The position numbers and the translations under genes are program-made. Source: Acipenser ruthenus (lineage: Eukaryota; Chordata; Actinopteri; Acipenseriformes; Acipenseridae). From it: a DNA stretch of 64,000 nucleotides. Location of the stretch: the NCBI RefSeq assembly GCF_902713425.1, contig NC_081198.1, positions 23,481,188 to 23,545,187 of the forward strand. The letters are read 5' to 3'. Below the pieces are notes generated by a model, which did no database searches, was not told the origin of the DNA, and saw nothing but the letters and a program-made list of their open reading frames with translations. Positions 11,031-21,243 of this stretch are shown here, in pieces; the first letter of the stretch is position 1; every line of letters starts with the position of its first letter.

Positions 11031-12484
11031 TCTGAATTTGAAGACTCCTCACCCACTTCACCCGCAAAAACCTTCACCCCCATATTGTCTAAAAAGGAAT
11101 CACTACCACCCTCCCCCGCTCTCCCCTCTCCCCCATACTCTTCTCTCAAGGACCCAACAGAGCTCGGCGACGAGCAGACCACCTCCGCTCTCCTGACCCC
11201 TCGTTTTTTTTTTTTCCTCCTTTCCACCACCCCCTCCGTCCTCACACCCCCATCCCCATCCGATTTCCTTTTACTTGGACCCTTCTCCTGATCCATCCCA
11301 CTCTCACCCTCCTCCCCTTCTTCTAATACCTCCTCGCCCTCCCCTGCCCCATTCTTCCCTGAGCCCCCGGTATCTTGTGCCGCTCCCCCCCCCTGACTCC
11401 CTCCCCCCCACTCCCCCCTATTGATCTGCACCTCCACCACACTCCCTGTGTCACTATCCTCATACTCCCCTTCTGACTCTGATACTGCAAGGTCCCCGGC
11501 TAGCTTACTTCTCATCCCCCCTTCCCCCCCATGCTTACTCTCTCCCTCTCCCTGCTCACAACTCTCCATCCACTCCTCCCCTCCCCCATGCTCACTACCC
11601 TCCTCCTGCCCCACCCCTTCACCCTTCTCCCTACCCTTCCCCTCTTCCTCTCCCTCCCTCGCTTTCTCCTCCTTCCCTCTCTCCCTCTGTCCCTCCCTAT
11701 CCTCTCTTTCTCTCTCCTCCCTCTCACTCTCCTCCCTCCCCCTAGTCCTATTTGCAAAAGAGTGGGGACAATTACTAAAAAAATGCTCTCCACTCCCACA
11801 CAAATTACAAGTCCTTTTCATCTCACACTCACTCGCCACGTGCCCCTCCTTCTTACAAACAGTGCAAATGATTTTTGTGCACCCAGCTGCTAAGTGACCC
11901 ATCGCCCCACACCTCCTACACAATTTAGGCTGCCCAAAATAATGCACATAGCCTCGGTTATTCCCCAAGGAGATCTCCGATGGTATAATCCCATATCCCT
12001 CATACCCACTCCTATCCCTCTTCAAACTTACACGCACCCTCCAGGCTCCTGTCCATACATTATCACTATCAGTTACCTTTACTGCTTCCTCCACTGAATT
12101 ACAGTACCTTGCTAGCCATGTACATACATCCTTACCCTCCACCATCTCTGAACCCATTCTAACTATCACCACCCTTTTTGATGTGTCTGTCAGAACTGTC
12201 AGCTGAAACTTCTTCATCACCTCACTTTGAAGAGACTGTTCAAACAGCCCCTGGCACCTCTCCATAGACTCTCTCTTACAAAAACTAACATCCCATTCAT
12301 TCCCCTTCCCCACAGAAATCAAACAGTTCAACTCTTCAGGCTTAAATCCCAATTCCTTCTGCAGAATTTGCCGTGAAAACTCAAGCCGGTTTAGTTCAAT
12401 TTTCTCCACCCCAACCATATACTCGGCTTTAATGCCAATCCTCAAACAATTAAAGCGACGCTCCGAAAACTTCCGGAAAGCCAT
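11024..12484 (-). CDS. LINE A ORF1: CCHC zinc-knuckle RNA-binding protein (486 aa)
   Basis: ORF1 proteins of this group bind LINE RNA and form the ribonucleoprotein. Three zinc knuckles are visible in tandem: CRRCGAMGHLAAGC, CTVCKKEGHVASEC and CNLCGSGEHFFSNC, at roughly residues 190-245. The N-terminal third is ordered-looking and shares motifs with LINE B ORF1 (LNRLEFSR, RVVIVRMGSEMV, DVCTWL, RGYVHYFGQPK). The C-terminal half is low-complexity, rich in Glu, Gly, Arg and Ser, with a basic KKKKRG stretch near the end that could be a nuclear signal. Its stop codon lies within the ORF2 start region. Confidence 0.93.
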   Translation of the reverse strand: MAFRKFSERRFNCLRIGIKAEYMVGVEKIELNRLEFSRQILQKELGFKPEELNCLISVGKGNEWDVSFCKRESMERCQGLFEQSLQSEVMKKFQLTVLTDTSKRVVIVRMGSEMVEGKDVCTWLARYCNSVEEAVKVTDSDNVWTGAWRVRVSLKRDRSGYEGYGIIPSEISLGNNRGYVHYFGQPKLCRRCGAMGHLAAGCTKIICTVCKKEGHVASECEMKRTCNLCGSGEHFFSNCPHSFANRTRGREESEREEREREDREGQRERGKEEKAREGEEEGKGREKGEGVGQEEGSEHGGGEEWMESCEQGEGESKHGGEGGMRSKLAGDLAVSESEGEYEDSDTGSVVEVQINRGEWGGGSQGGGAAQDTGGSGKNGAGEGEEVLEEGEEGESGMDQEKGPSKRKSDGDGGVRTEGVVERRKKKKRGVRRAEVVCSSPSSVGSLREEYGGEGRAGEGGSDSFLDNMGVKVFAGEVGEESSNSEW

Positions 12485-12540
12485 CTTGATCTACACTTTA
12501 CAACCAAACAAGAAACACAGATATAATAGAACAAAAGGCC

Positions 12541-12575
12541 CAGATAAGGTGCCCTCAAAGGGTCCCCCTTACCTG
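12541..12575 (-). promoter_or_regulatory. Conserved 35-nt hairpin block in LINE A 5' UTR
   Basis: This 35-nt block is identical to 19655-19689 in LINE B although the rest of the two 5' UTRs is diverged. On the sense strand CAGGTAAGG at one end can pair with CCTTATCTG at the other (9 bp, one G-U), with an inner CCCT/AGGG stem. Role unknown; an RNA structural or promoter element is plausible. Confidence 0.65.
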
Positions 12576-12630
12576 AAAAAACAGCGAAATACTTACCGAA
12601 ACGGCCCCAACAACTCTCTCCTCAATAGGA

Positions 12631-12720
12631 CCTCAGCTACCAGCAAACAATATTGCCACCGTTTACCTTACCTTACCTTACCATACCGTACCGTACCGTA
12701 CCTTACCTTACCTTACCTAT
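12631..12720 (-). repeat. LINE A 5' UTR: second conserved block plus GGTAA/GGTAC pentamer repeats
   Basis: 12631-12667 matches LINE B 19732-19768 with one mismatch over 37 nt. It leads into a run of about ten pentamers that read GGTAA, GGTAC or GGTAT on the sense strand. The units resemble 5' splice-site cores (GGTAAG), but no function is shown. Confidence 0.7.
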
Positions 12721-12755
12721 CTCTTCTCCAATCAACTGCTGCGGACAAGCCACAC

Positions 12756-12789
12756 ACACTTGATCTTAGCCAAGAGGCCGAGAAGCGAT
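12756..12789 (-). pseudogene. U2 snRNA unit 10, 5' portion (nt 1-34), with T16C
   Basis: U2 nt 1-34 next to the 5' end of LINE A, with an intact upstream PSE-like block at the usual distance. A T-to-C change lies at nt 16. Transcription from this promoter would run into the LINE. Confidence 0.9.
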
Positions 12790-13366
12790 GGCGACTTGGC
12801 CCTTGCCCGGGGCCCCCCAGCCCGGACGGCACAGGGGGATTCAAAGGTGGGTGCAAAATTCCAAGCACAAGCAGACCCCCAAAAAACGGGCTGCTGCTTC
12901 CAGAGGGGAAATGTGCAATTTAAGCAGGAGAAAACAAAACAAAGCAAAAACACACACATAACACCAAAAACAAAACATAAACTGGCGGAGTGCGTCTTAC
13001 AAATAGTCATGCCAAGCTGCTATGCTGTGCAAGGTGCCTTGGGTAACTACAACTGTGCCTCGCTGGCTGGCAGGCTTGCTAAGAAGGTCCTGGCATAGGG
13101 ACATGTTCCACCACACTTGTCTGGTTAGCTGCATGCTCCCAGGAAACAACCTGCTGCTGTCTACATCATCACCACATGTGAATAAAAGAAAGAAAGACAG
13201 CGAGAAAGAAAGAGAGAAAGAGAGAAAGAAAGAGAGAAAGAAAAAAAAAAAAGAAGTAAAACGGCGGGAAAACTTGCATCAACACTGGCACTCTCCCTCC
13301 AGCAGGGGTAGACAAAATGCTCACAGGAGAGATCCAGATCTGACTTTGACCAACGTTAGAGAAAGG

Positions 13367-13553
13367 TGTGCACCGTTCCCGGAGGTACTGCAATACCGGG
13401 CCGATGCGTGGAGTGGACGGAGCAAGCCCCTGTTCCATCTCCCGATTCCAAAAATCAATTTAATATATGGTCCCCTGATAGGGGACGTATCAGATATTAA
13501 ACTGATAAGAACAGATACTACACTTGATCTTAGCCAAAAGGCCGAGAAGCGAT
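13367..13553 (-). ncRNA. RNU2: U2 snRNA, unit 11
   Basis: Uninterrupted majority-sequence copy between LINE A and LINE B. Its upstream region has a C-to-T (sense strand) change near 13592 and a shortened CAAAA stretch near 13700. Confidence 0.96.
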
Positions 13554-14162
13554 GGCGACTTGGCCCTTGCCCGGGGCCCCCCAGCCCGGACAGCACAGGG
13601 GGATTCAAAGGTGGGTGCAAAATTCCAAGCACAAGCAGACCCCCAAAAAACGGGCTGCTGCTTCCAGAGGGGAAATGTGCAATTTAAGCAGGAGAAAACA
13701 AAGCAAAAACACACACATAACACCAAAAACAAAACATAAACTGGCGGAGTGCGTCTTACAAATAGTCATGCCAAGCTGCTATGCTGTGCAAGGTGCCTTG
13801 GGTAAATACAACTGTGCCTCGCTGGCTGGCTGGCTTGCTAAGAAGGTCCTGGCATAGGGACATGTTCCACCACACTTGTCTGGTTAGCTGCATGCTCCCA
13901 GGAAAGAACCTGCTGCTGTCTACATCATCACCACATGTGAATAAAAGAAAGAAAGACAGCAAGAAAGAAAGAGAGAAAGAAAGAGAGAAAGAGAGAAAGA
14001 AAGAGAGAAAGAAAGAGAGAAAGAAAGAAAGAGAGAAAGAAAAAAAAAAGAAGTAAAACGGCGGGAAAACTTGCATCACACTGGCACTCTCCCTCCAGCA
14101 GGGGTAGACAAAATGCTCACAGGAGAGATCCAGATCTGACTTTGACCAACGTTAGAGAAAGG

Positions 14163-14312
14163 TGTGCACCGTTCCCGGAGGTACTGCAATACCGGGCCGA
14201 TGCGTGGAGTGGACGGAGCAAGCCCCTGTTCCATCTCCCGATTCCAAAAATCATTTTAATATATGGTCCCCTGATAGGGGACGTATCAGATATTAAACTG
14301 ATAAGAACAGAT
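14163..14312 (-). pseudogene. U2 snRNA unit 12, 3' portion (nt 38-187), cut by LINE B
   Basis: 150 nt of U2, with a T-to-A change at nt 96 just before the Sm site. The break is at the same base as in unit 10. Confidence 0.92.
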
Positions 14313-14619
14313 TTTTTTTTTTTTTTTTTTATTAATGGAAAAAAAATACACATACAAACACAACTCACAAAACACACTTAAACATCACAATACAAAAATA
14401 ACTATAACCACTTATATACAACAAACTCATGAACAGAACCAACACATTACAATCCACTTATAAAAAAACACATTACATATCACATTACATCTCTCCCATA
14501 TATGCAACAAATACAAAACATAATCACGCATACAATTCCATTTTTGAAACCTTTCTACAGGATAACATGTGCCCCTAACAATATGCCTATCCTACTTCTA
14601 ATAAACAAGCAGCAAGATC

Positions 14620-17600
14620 TCATCCCACGCCAGTAGCCCACAGATCTCCACGTCTCCATTCCTCAAGCCTCCATCTTCTCTTCGCCTCTTGTCGGCCAAG
14701 TCGCAAAGCGTCCTTTAGGACATAGCTCTCCATCTGACTTAGTCCCATTTCAAGAACAGCCTGGGCAGGCAGGCTCACGCCCTTCACCACAAAACAGTTC
14801 CTTGCCTTCCAAATTGCATCACACAGACAGCGTATTAGGACCCACAGCATGCCCCACTGCACTTTGCTCAGTTTCTCTTGGTCTTTCTTCGGGCTCCCAT
14901 ACAGCACACGCTGCCTATGTATGGGCAGCTGTCCCCGGAACAAATCCAGGACGGAGCCTGCCTCACTCCACACCTTCCTCGCCTCCAGACATCCCCAGAG
15001 AACGTGACCGACCGTTTCTTCCTCTCCACACTTCTCTCTCGGGCATCTGGGTGACCTCCCCAGATTACATGCATGCATCACCGCTCGAACTGGCAATACA
15101 TCGTGGGCTACCAACCAAGACAGATCTCGATGCTCGTTCATCAGGGCAGGATGGCTCGCATTCTGCCACACTTCTGGCGTCTCGTCTAACACAAGGCCAT
15201 GAACCGGACACATATCCCCATTACCCTGCAGAAAGTTAAACAGAGATTTACCATTAGCCACAATTTCAGCCTTACATCCTTCCAGCCCCTTGGACATCAC
15301 AAATCTTTTAAATAACGCATAATGATAGGGCAGATCAAAGGCTGTTGGCACAGACAAAGGCACGGACATCAACTTTAACTTCCTCAAATAGGAACTAATA
15401 TAGAATCTCACAAAGCAGGCCCCTTTTGACACACCATTCAGACACATAGCAAAATGCAATGCACAAAACTTTGACATTAAAAACGTCTGGACATCTGGCA
15501 ACCCTTTCCCCCCCTTTAATTTATCCTTCCCCACCACACTCCTCCTCACTCTCTCCCATTTCCCCTGCCAAAAAAAACGAAACACAGCTCTGTTTAGCAG
15601 CGTTACCACATTCCTAGATGGTGGGAACACGACCGCCACATACAACAACAGTGGCAATATTACCCCCTTTACCACCATCACCCTCCCCTCCATCGTAAGC
15701 CTCCTCAGCCTCCAAAACCCTAGCTTTTTATTGACCCTACTTCCCACCTCCTCCCAGTTCTTACCCCCTGATCCATTAGCATCAAATTTCACCCCCAGAA
15801 TCTTAATGCAGTCTTCCTTAACTTTTAATTTTATACTACCCCTCCCGTCCCATTTCCCGTAGAACATTGCCTCCGATTTCTCCTGGTTCAGTTTAGACCC
15901 AGACGCACGACAAAAAACATCAGCTTTCTCCAAAGTCCTCTGAATGGACAACTCATCCCGACAGAGGACATTGACATCATCCATATACAAGACACATTTA
16001 ACCTCCTGCCCCCCACTCCCAGGAATAGTTAACCCTTTATACACTGGGTCCCTTCTCAAAGCTTGTGCCAGCGGCTCCATACAACAGATAAACAGGAGCG
16101 GAGATAACGGACAGCCCTGATGGACGCCACATCCCACACTAACTGGATTTGACAGACACCCATTTACCAATACCCTGCTATACACACCCTTATATAACAG
16201 GCCCACCCAGTCTAAAAACCTCTTTGCAAACCCCATTTTTCGCAGAACACCAAACATGAACTGATGCGAGACCCGATCATACGCCTTTTCAAGATCTAAA
16301 TTTAGTACACATAATCGAATTCCCCTGTCTCTCGCATAACAGATGACATCTCTCATCAATACCAGGCTGTCCGTGATCTTCCTACCTGGAACGGCACAAG
16401 TTTGATCCGGGTGGATAAATCCCCCAGCACATCCCTCATACGTTGAGCCAACAATTTACTGAACAATTTAAAATCCTGGTTCAACAATGTAATTGGCCGC
16501 CAATTTTTCAGCTCAGCCTTATCCCCCTTTTTAAAAATCAATGTAATAATGCCCTCTCTAAATGAAGGTGGAAACTCCCCTCCCTCCTCCCCACACTCCC
16601 GAAACAAGGCCAACAGATCTGGTGCCACTAACTCCCAAAACTTTAAATAGAACTCCACAGGGAGTCCATCCCCCCCCGGTGTCTTGCCCAGCCTCACCCC
16701 CCTGACCACCTCATCTAACTCTTCCCTCGTAAACTCTTTGTCCAACTGCCCTCCATCCCCCACCTCCCGCTCCAAATGTCCTAACACCTCCTCCATAGCC
16801 CCCATTTCAATTTCTTTCCTTACATAAAGGCCCCCATAAAACTCCTCCACCACCCTCAACAGCCCCTCTGTAGTCTTAACTAAAGCCCCATCCCTCCCTT
16901 TCATAGAGTCTATAAATTTCCTCCCATCCAGCACCTTTTTAAAAAAATACCGACTACACTTTTCATTTTCCTCTAAATGCTTCTCTCTGCTTTTAAATAA
17001 GAGCCCCTTCACCCTCCTCTCTACCACCCCCTTCAGTCTCTTTTTCACTTCCCTGATCTCTTCACTAAAGTCCAGCCCTGCATTGTACAATTTAGTTAAA
17101 CTCTCCAGCTCCTTGAACAAAACCTTCTCCTGCCTTCTCTCCCTCTCTGCCTTCCTCCTCCCCGCCCAAATAAAGAAATGTTTTGTTTTCTCCTTCACCA
17201 GATCCCACCACTCTGCCTGGGACCCACAAAGGTCCTTTAAGGACAGCCACTGGCCATACCGCTCTCTAAATACCTCACACACCCAATCATCCTCCAACAA
17301 CTCGCAATTTAACTTCCACACACCCCTCCCTACATCCACACAACCTGTAAGGTCAAAAGCAGCTTTCAGCGCACAGTGGTCAGAGAAAAACATTGGCACC
17401 AGCACACACTCCTCGCACTCCACCCTCTGTGAGACAAACACAAAATCAATCCTGGACGCCTGGGTCCCATCCCCTTTCACCCAAGTGAAACCTCTTTCCC
17501 CCACATTGTTCACTTTAAAACAGTCCACTAGTCGAAAGTCCTCCACTATTTCTTTTAGCATTTTACTAGATTTATCCAGCTTGAACCCCTTCTTTCTCTC

Positions 17601-18101
17601 TCGCCTATCCTCCATTGTTAACCCACAATTAAAATCCCCTGCTACAATAACCGGCCTGCTCCTCACTAATTTAACCCTTAAATCTTCAAATAAACTAGCC
17701 CTCCCCTCCACCTCTGGCGGAGCATACACATTAATTAAGCTAAAACTTTTCCCAAAAAATTCCGCCTCCACCTCCAGCACCATACCTTTTTCAATCACTC
17801 TATGATCTTTAATCATAACCCCCTTATTTTTAATCAAAATTGCTACCCCATCTGATTTATTTTCATTTGATCCGGACCACACAGATGGCCCATAACCCCA
17901 CCTCCCCTCATAAGTACTATAGTCCTCCAACCCAGGGATACCACACTCTTGCAAACACAAAATATCACACTGTATCCCACTCAAATATGACAACACCAAC
18001 GTACACCTATCACTACTTTTAATACTCCTAACATTTATAGTAACCACACTCAGAGCCATTGCAAAACAAGCTAACAGCCATACACATACAGAATCCTGCA
18101 T
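14620..18101 (-). pseudogene. LINE B ORF2: endonuclease/RT with one frameshift
   Basis: Two overlapping open stretches (18101-16356 and 16359-14620) cover a full-length ORF2. The first holds the endonuclease domain (MALSVVTINVRSIK, AGDFNCG, SDH) and the start of the RT (NWRPITLLN). The second holds LNLDLEKAYDRVSH, GVHQGCPLSPLL and YMDD, plus a C-terminal CPREKCGEEETVGHVLWGC cluster. The frame changes near 16411-16420, where an expected IHPDQTC motif is disrupted; comparison with LINE A suggests one lost base. Start and ORF1 stop overlap as TGATG, a classic reinitiation arrangement. GVHQGCPLSP has His where LINE A has Arg. Confidence 0.92.
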
Positions 18102-19579
18102 CAGGATATTTTTAAAAGGGGCTCCTCCCCCTCCCCCTCCTGGCCAGTTACCACAAATTCCTCCCTCATACTTACCTCACCCGAGGAAAACACTACGACC
18201 CCCTCCAGATCCAGGAACGGCTCTCCCCCATTCTTCTCCGCACCACCATCCCCTCTATAGTCACCCCTAGAGGAAACGACTGAACTGGGGGATGAAAAAA
18301 ACTCCTGTCCTACTCCCCCACTTCCCTGCTTCTTTTTCTTCTTCCCCTTCTTCCTCCCCTCCACCCTCACAAACCCATCCCCCTCCTCACTATGTAACTT
18401 CCTTTTCCCTGGAGTCCACTCTTGATCCATATCCTCTGAGTTACCATCCTCCTCCTCCTCCCGTCCTGTTCCCTCAACACTAGCCTCATCCCGCTCCCGC
18501 TTTGCACACGGAATACCGCCCCCTCCATCATCCTCCACAGAGCTTACCACCCCACTCCCCCTATACACCTCCTCCCTGCTCCTTCCACTGGACCCCTCCC
18601 CTGGGTCCTCGCTCTCCTCCTCTGATGGGGACACCATCAAATCTTCCTCCAGAACAGATCCCTGCTGATCACTTCCCCCCTCCCCCTGTGCCTCCCCCTC
18701 CCTCCCCTCCTCCCTCACCTCCCCTCTATTCTCCTCCCTCTCACCCCCCTTCTCCTGCTGCTCACTTCCCCCTTTCTGCCTCCCCTCACCCTCCTCCTCC
18801 TCCTTCTCCTCCTCACTCTCTTCTCCCTCCTCATACCTCTTAGCCCTATTGGCAAAGGATCTAGGACAATTCATGAAAAAGTGTGTCTCACTCCCACACA
18901 GATTACACTTCCTCTGAACTTCACATTCCCTAGCCATGTGCCCCTCCTCTTTACACACATTACACACCACTCTCTTACACACCACCGCTAAGTGCCCCAC
19001 ACCTCCACACTTCCGACACACCTTAGGCTGGCCGAAATAATGCACATACCCCCTGTCAGCACCAAGTGCAATGTCAGAAGGTATGTGCAGAAACCCATCA
19101 TATGTCCCTAAGCCTCTCCACAGCTCACACACCACCCTCCATGCCCCAGTCCACACCCCATCATCATCCCTCACTTTTATAGCCTCCCCCTTCACATGGC
19201 AATACCTCCTCAACCAAGTGCACACGTCCTGTCCCTTCACCATCTCTGAGCCCATTCTCACAATCACAACCCTTCGTGCATTATTTGTCAGTTTCTCCAA
19301 ACTCAACTTCTTAATCAGATCATGTCCCCTTAGGTTATGAAACCTGCTCACACACTCCATCATACCCGCTTCAGACATAAAACTTACATCCCATTGGCCT
19401 CCTTTCCCTGTCGTAATAATACAGTTTAAATCAATAGGCCTAAACCCCAACACCTTCTGTACAACCCCTCTGGAAAACTCAAGCCTATTCAAAAACAACT
19501 TCTCCTCCCCCTGCTTCGACTCATTTATAGAGAACCTAACACAATTTAAACGGCGTCCCCCAACCCTTGGACCCGCCAT
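18101..19579 (-). CDS. LINE B ORF1: CCHC zinc-knuckle protein (492 aa)
   Basis: Full-length open ORF1. Three zinc knuckles: CRKCGGVGHLAVVC, CNVCKEEGHMAREC and CNLCGSETHFFMNC. The N-terminal domain aligns by eye with LINE A ORF1 (LNRLEFSR, RRVVIVRMGSEMV, DVCTWLRRYC, DRGYVHYFGQPKVC). The C-terminal half is a Glu/Gly/Ser-rich acidic region with a KKGKKKKKQ basic run. It is the upstream partner of the frameshifted ORF2. Confidence 0.92.
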   Translation of the reverse strand: MAGPRVGGRRLNCVRFSINESKQGEEKLFLNRLEFSRGVVQKVLGFRPIDLNCIITTGKGGQWDVSFMSEAGMMECVSRFHNLRGHDLIKKLSLEKLTNNARRVVIVRMGSEMVKGQDVCTWLRRYCHVKGEAIKVRDDDGVWTGAWRVVCELWRGLGTYDGFLHIPSDIALGADRGYVHYFGQPKVCRKCGGVGHLAVVCKRVVCNVCKEEGHMARECEVQRKCNLCGSETHFFMNCPRSFANRAKRYEEGEESEEEKEEEEGEGRQKGGSEQQEKGGEREENRGEVREEGREGEAQGEGGSDQQGSVLEEDLMVSPSEEESEDPGEGSSGRSREEVYRGSGVVSSVEDDGGGGIPCAKRERDEASVEGTGREEEEDGNSEDMDQEWTPGKRKLHSEEGDGFVRVEGRKKGKKKKKQGSGGVGQEFFSSPSSVVSSRGDYRGDGGAEKNGGEPFLDLEGVVVFSSGEVSMREEFVVTGQEGEGEEPLLKIS

Positions 19580-19654
19580 TCCAATAATTTAAGAAGCAAT
19601 AGAAATATTGAAAAAAACACCCAAAAAGGCAAAAGAAAATACTTAACTAGAAAG

Positions 19655-19689
19655 CAGATAAGGTGCCCTCAAAGGGTCCCCCTTACCTG
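19655..19689 (-). promoter_or_regulatory. Conserved 35-nt hairpin block in LINE B 5' UTR
   Basis: Identical to the block at 12541-12575 in LINE A. It lies about 76 nt upstream of the ORF1 start, compared with 57 nt in LINE A. Confidence 0.65.
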
Positions 19690-19731
19690 CTAAGCAAAAC
19701 TGGCTCCTGGTCTTCCCTCCTTCGTCCACCA

Positions 19732-19819
19732 CCTCAGCTACCAGCAACCAATATTGCCACCGTTTACCGTTACCGTTTACCGTTTACCGTTTACCGTTAC
19801 CGTACCTTACCTTACCTAT
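19732..19819 (-). repeat. LINE B 5' UTR: second conserved block plus GGTAA-type repeats
   Basis: A 37-nt block shared with LINE A (one mismatch) followed by repeats that read GGTAAAC and GGTAAC on the sense strand rather than the GGTAA/GGTAC pentamers of A. The terminal GTGGCTTG-CCGCAGC motif at the extreme 5' end is also shared with A (one base differs). Confidence 0.7.
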
Positions 19820-19849
19820 CGCTTCCAAATCAAGCTGCGGTCAAGCCAC

Positions 19850-19883
19850 ACACTTGATCTTAGCCAAAAGGCCGAGAAGCGAT
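19850..19883 (-). pseudogene. U2 snRNA unit 12, 5' portion (nt 1-34)
   Basis: Majority U2 sequence directly joined to the 5' end of LINE B, with its upstream promoter region present. Confidence 0.9.
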
Positions 19884-20461
19884 GGCGACTTGGCCCTTGC
19901 CCGGGGCCCCCCAGCCCGGACGGCACAGGGGGATTCAAAGGTGGGTGCAAAATTCCAAGCACAAGCAGACCCCAAAAAAACGGGCTGCTGCTTCCAGAGG
20001 GGAAATGTGCAATTTAAGCAGGAGAAAACAAAACAAAGCAAAAACACACACATAACACCAAAAACAAAACATAAACTGGCGGAGTGCGTCTACAAATAGT
20101 CATGCCAAGCTGCTATGCTGTGCAAGGTGCCTTGGGTAACTACAACTGTGCCTCGCTGGCTGGCTGGCTTGCTAAGAAGGTCCTGGCATAGGGACATGTT
20201 CCACCACACTTGTCTGGTTAGCTGCATGCTCCCAGGAAACAACCTGCTGCTGTCTACATCATCACCACATGTGAATAAAAGAAAGAAAGACAGCAAGAAA
20301 GAAAGAGAGAAAGAAAGAGAGAAAGAAAGAGAGAAAGAAAAAAAAAAGAAGTAAAACGGCGGGAAAACTTGCATCAACACTGGCACTCTCCCTCCAGCAG
20401 GGGTAGACAAAATGCTCACAGGAGAGATCCAGATCTGACTTTGACCAACGTTAGAGAAAGG

Positions 20462-20648
20462 TGTGCACCGTTCCCGGAGGAACTGCAATACCGGGCCGAT
20501 GCGTGGAGTGGACGGAGCAAGCCCCTGTTCCATCTCCCGATTCCAAAAATCAATTTAATATATGGTCCCCTGATAGGGGACGTATCAGATATTAAACTGA
20601 TAAGAACAGATACTACACTTGATCTTAGCCAAAAGGCCGAGAAGCGAT
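20462..20648 (-). ncRNA. RNU2: U2 snRNA, unit 13 (A168T)
   Basis: Uninterrupted copy between LINE B and LINE C, with an A-to-T change at nt 168 in the 3' stem-loop region. Confidence 0.95.
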
Positions 20649-21243
20649 GGCGACTTGGCCCTTGCCCGGGGCCCCCCAGCCCGGACGGCACAGGGGGATT
20701 CAAAGGTGGGTGCAAAATTTCAAGCACAAGCAGACCCCAAAAAAACGGGCTGCTGCTTCCAGAGGGGAAATGTGCAATTTAAGCAGGAGAAAACAAAACA
20801 AAGCAAAAACACACACATAACACCAAAAACAAAACATAAACTGGCGGAGTGCGTCTTACAAATAGTCATGCCAAGCTGCTATGCTGTGCAAGGTGCCTTG
20901 GGTAACTACAACTGTGCCTCGCTGGCTGGCTGGCTTGCTAAGAAGGTCCTGGCATAGGGACATGTTCCACCACACTTGTCTGGTTAGCTGCATGCTACCA
21001 GGAAACAAACTGCTGCTGTCTACATCATCACCACATGTGAATAAAAGAAAGAAAGACAGCAAGAAAGAAAGAGAGAAAGAGAGAGAGAAAGAGAGAAAGA
21101 AAGAAAGAGAGAAAGAAAAAAAAAAAAAAAGAAGTAAAACGGCAGGAAAACTTTCATCACACTGGCACTCTCCCTCCAGCAGGGGTAGACAATATGCTCA
21201 CAGGAGAGATCCAGATCTGACTTTGACCAACGTTAGAGAAAGG

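Larger units (their letters stand above)
7425..12755 (-). mobile_element. LINE A: U2-targeted, Keno-like (Tx1-clade) non-LTR retrotransposon, both ORFs open
   Basis: A 5.3-kb element in the same sense as U2, with a poly(A) tail (T-run from 7425 on the plus strand), a 3' UTR of about 126 bp, ORF2 (7551-11030), ORF1 (11024-12484) and a 5' UTR of about 271 bp. It sits between U2 nt 34 and nt 38 with no target-site duplication and a 3-nt target loss. Endonuclease-plus-RT ORF2 with a CCHC-bearing ORF1 is the Tx1-clade layout, and Keno elements of that clade are known to target U2 genes. The family name is by analogy. Both ORFs are open, so the copy may be active or recently so. Confidence 0.93.
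14313..19849 (-). mobile_element. LINE B: second U2-targeted Keno-like family, ORF2 frameshifted
   Basis: A 5.5-kb element at the same U2 position as LINE A (nt 34/38, 3-nt loss, no duplication), with a longer T-run (about 20) at the 3' end and a 3' UTR of about 307 bp. ORF1 and ORF2 are homologous to those of LINE A but clearly diverged in protein sequence, so A and B are different families or old subfamilies sharing one target. ORF2 has one visible frameshift, so this copy is probably not autonomous. Confidence 0.92.
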
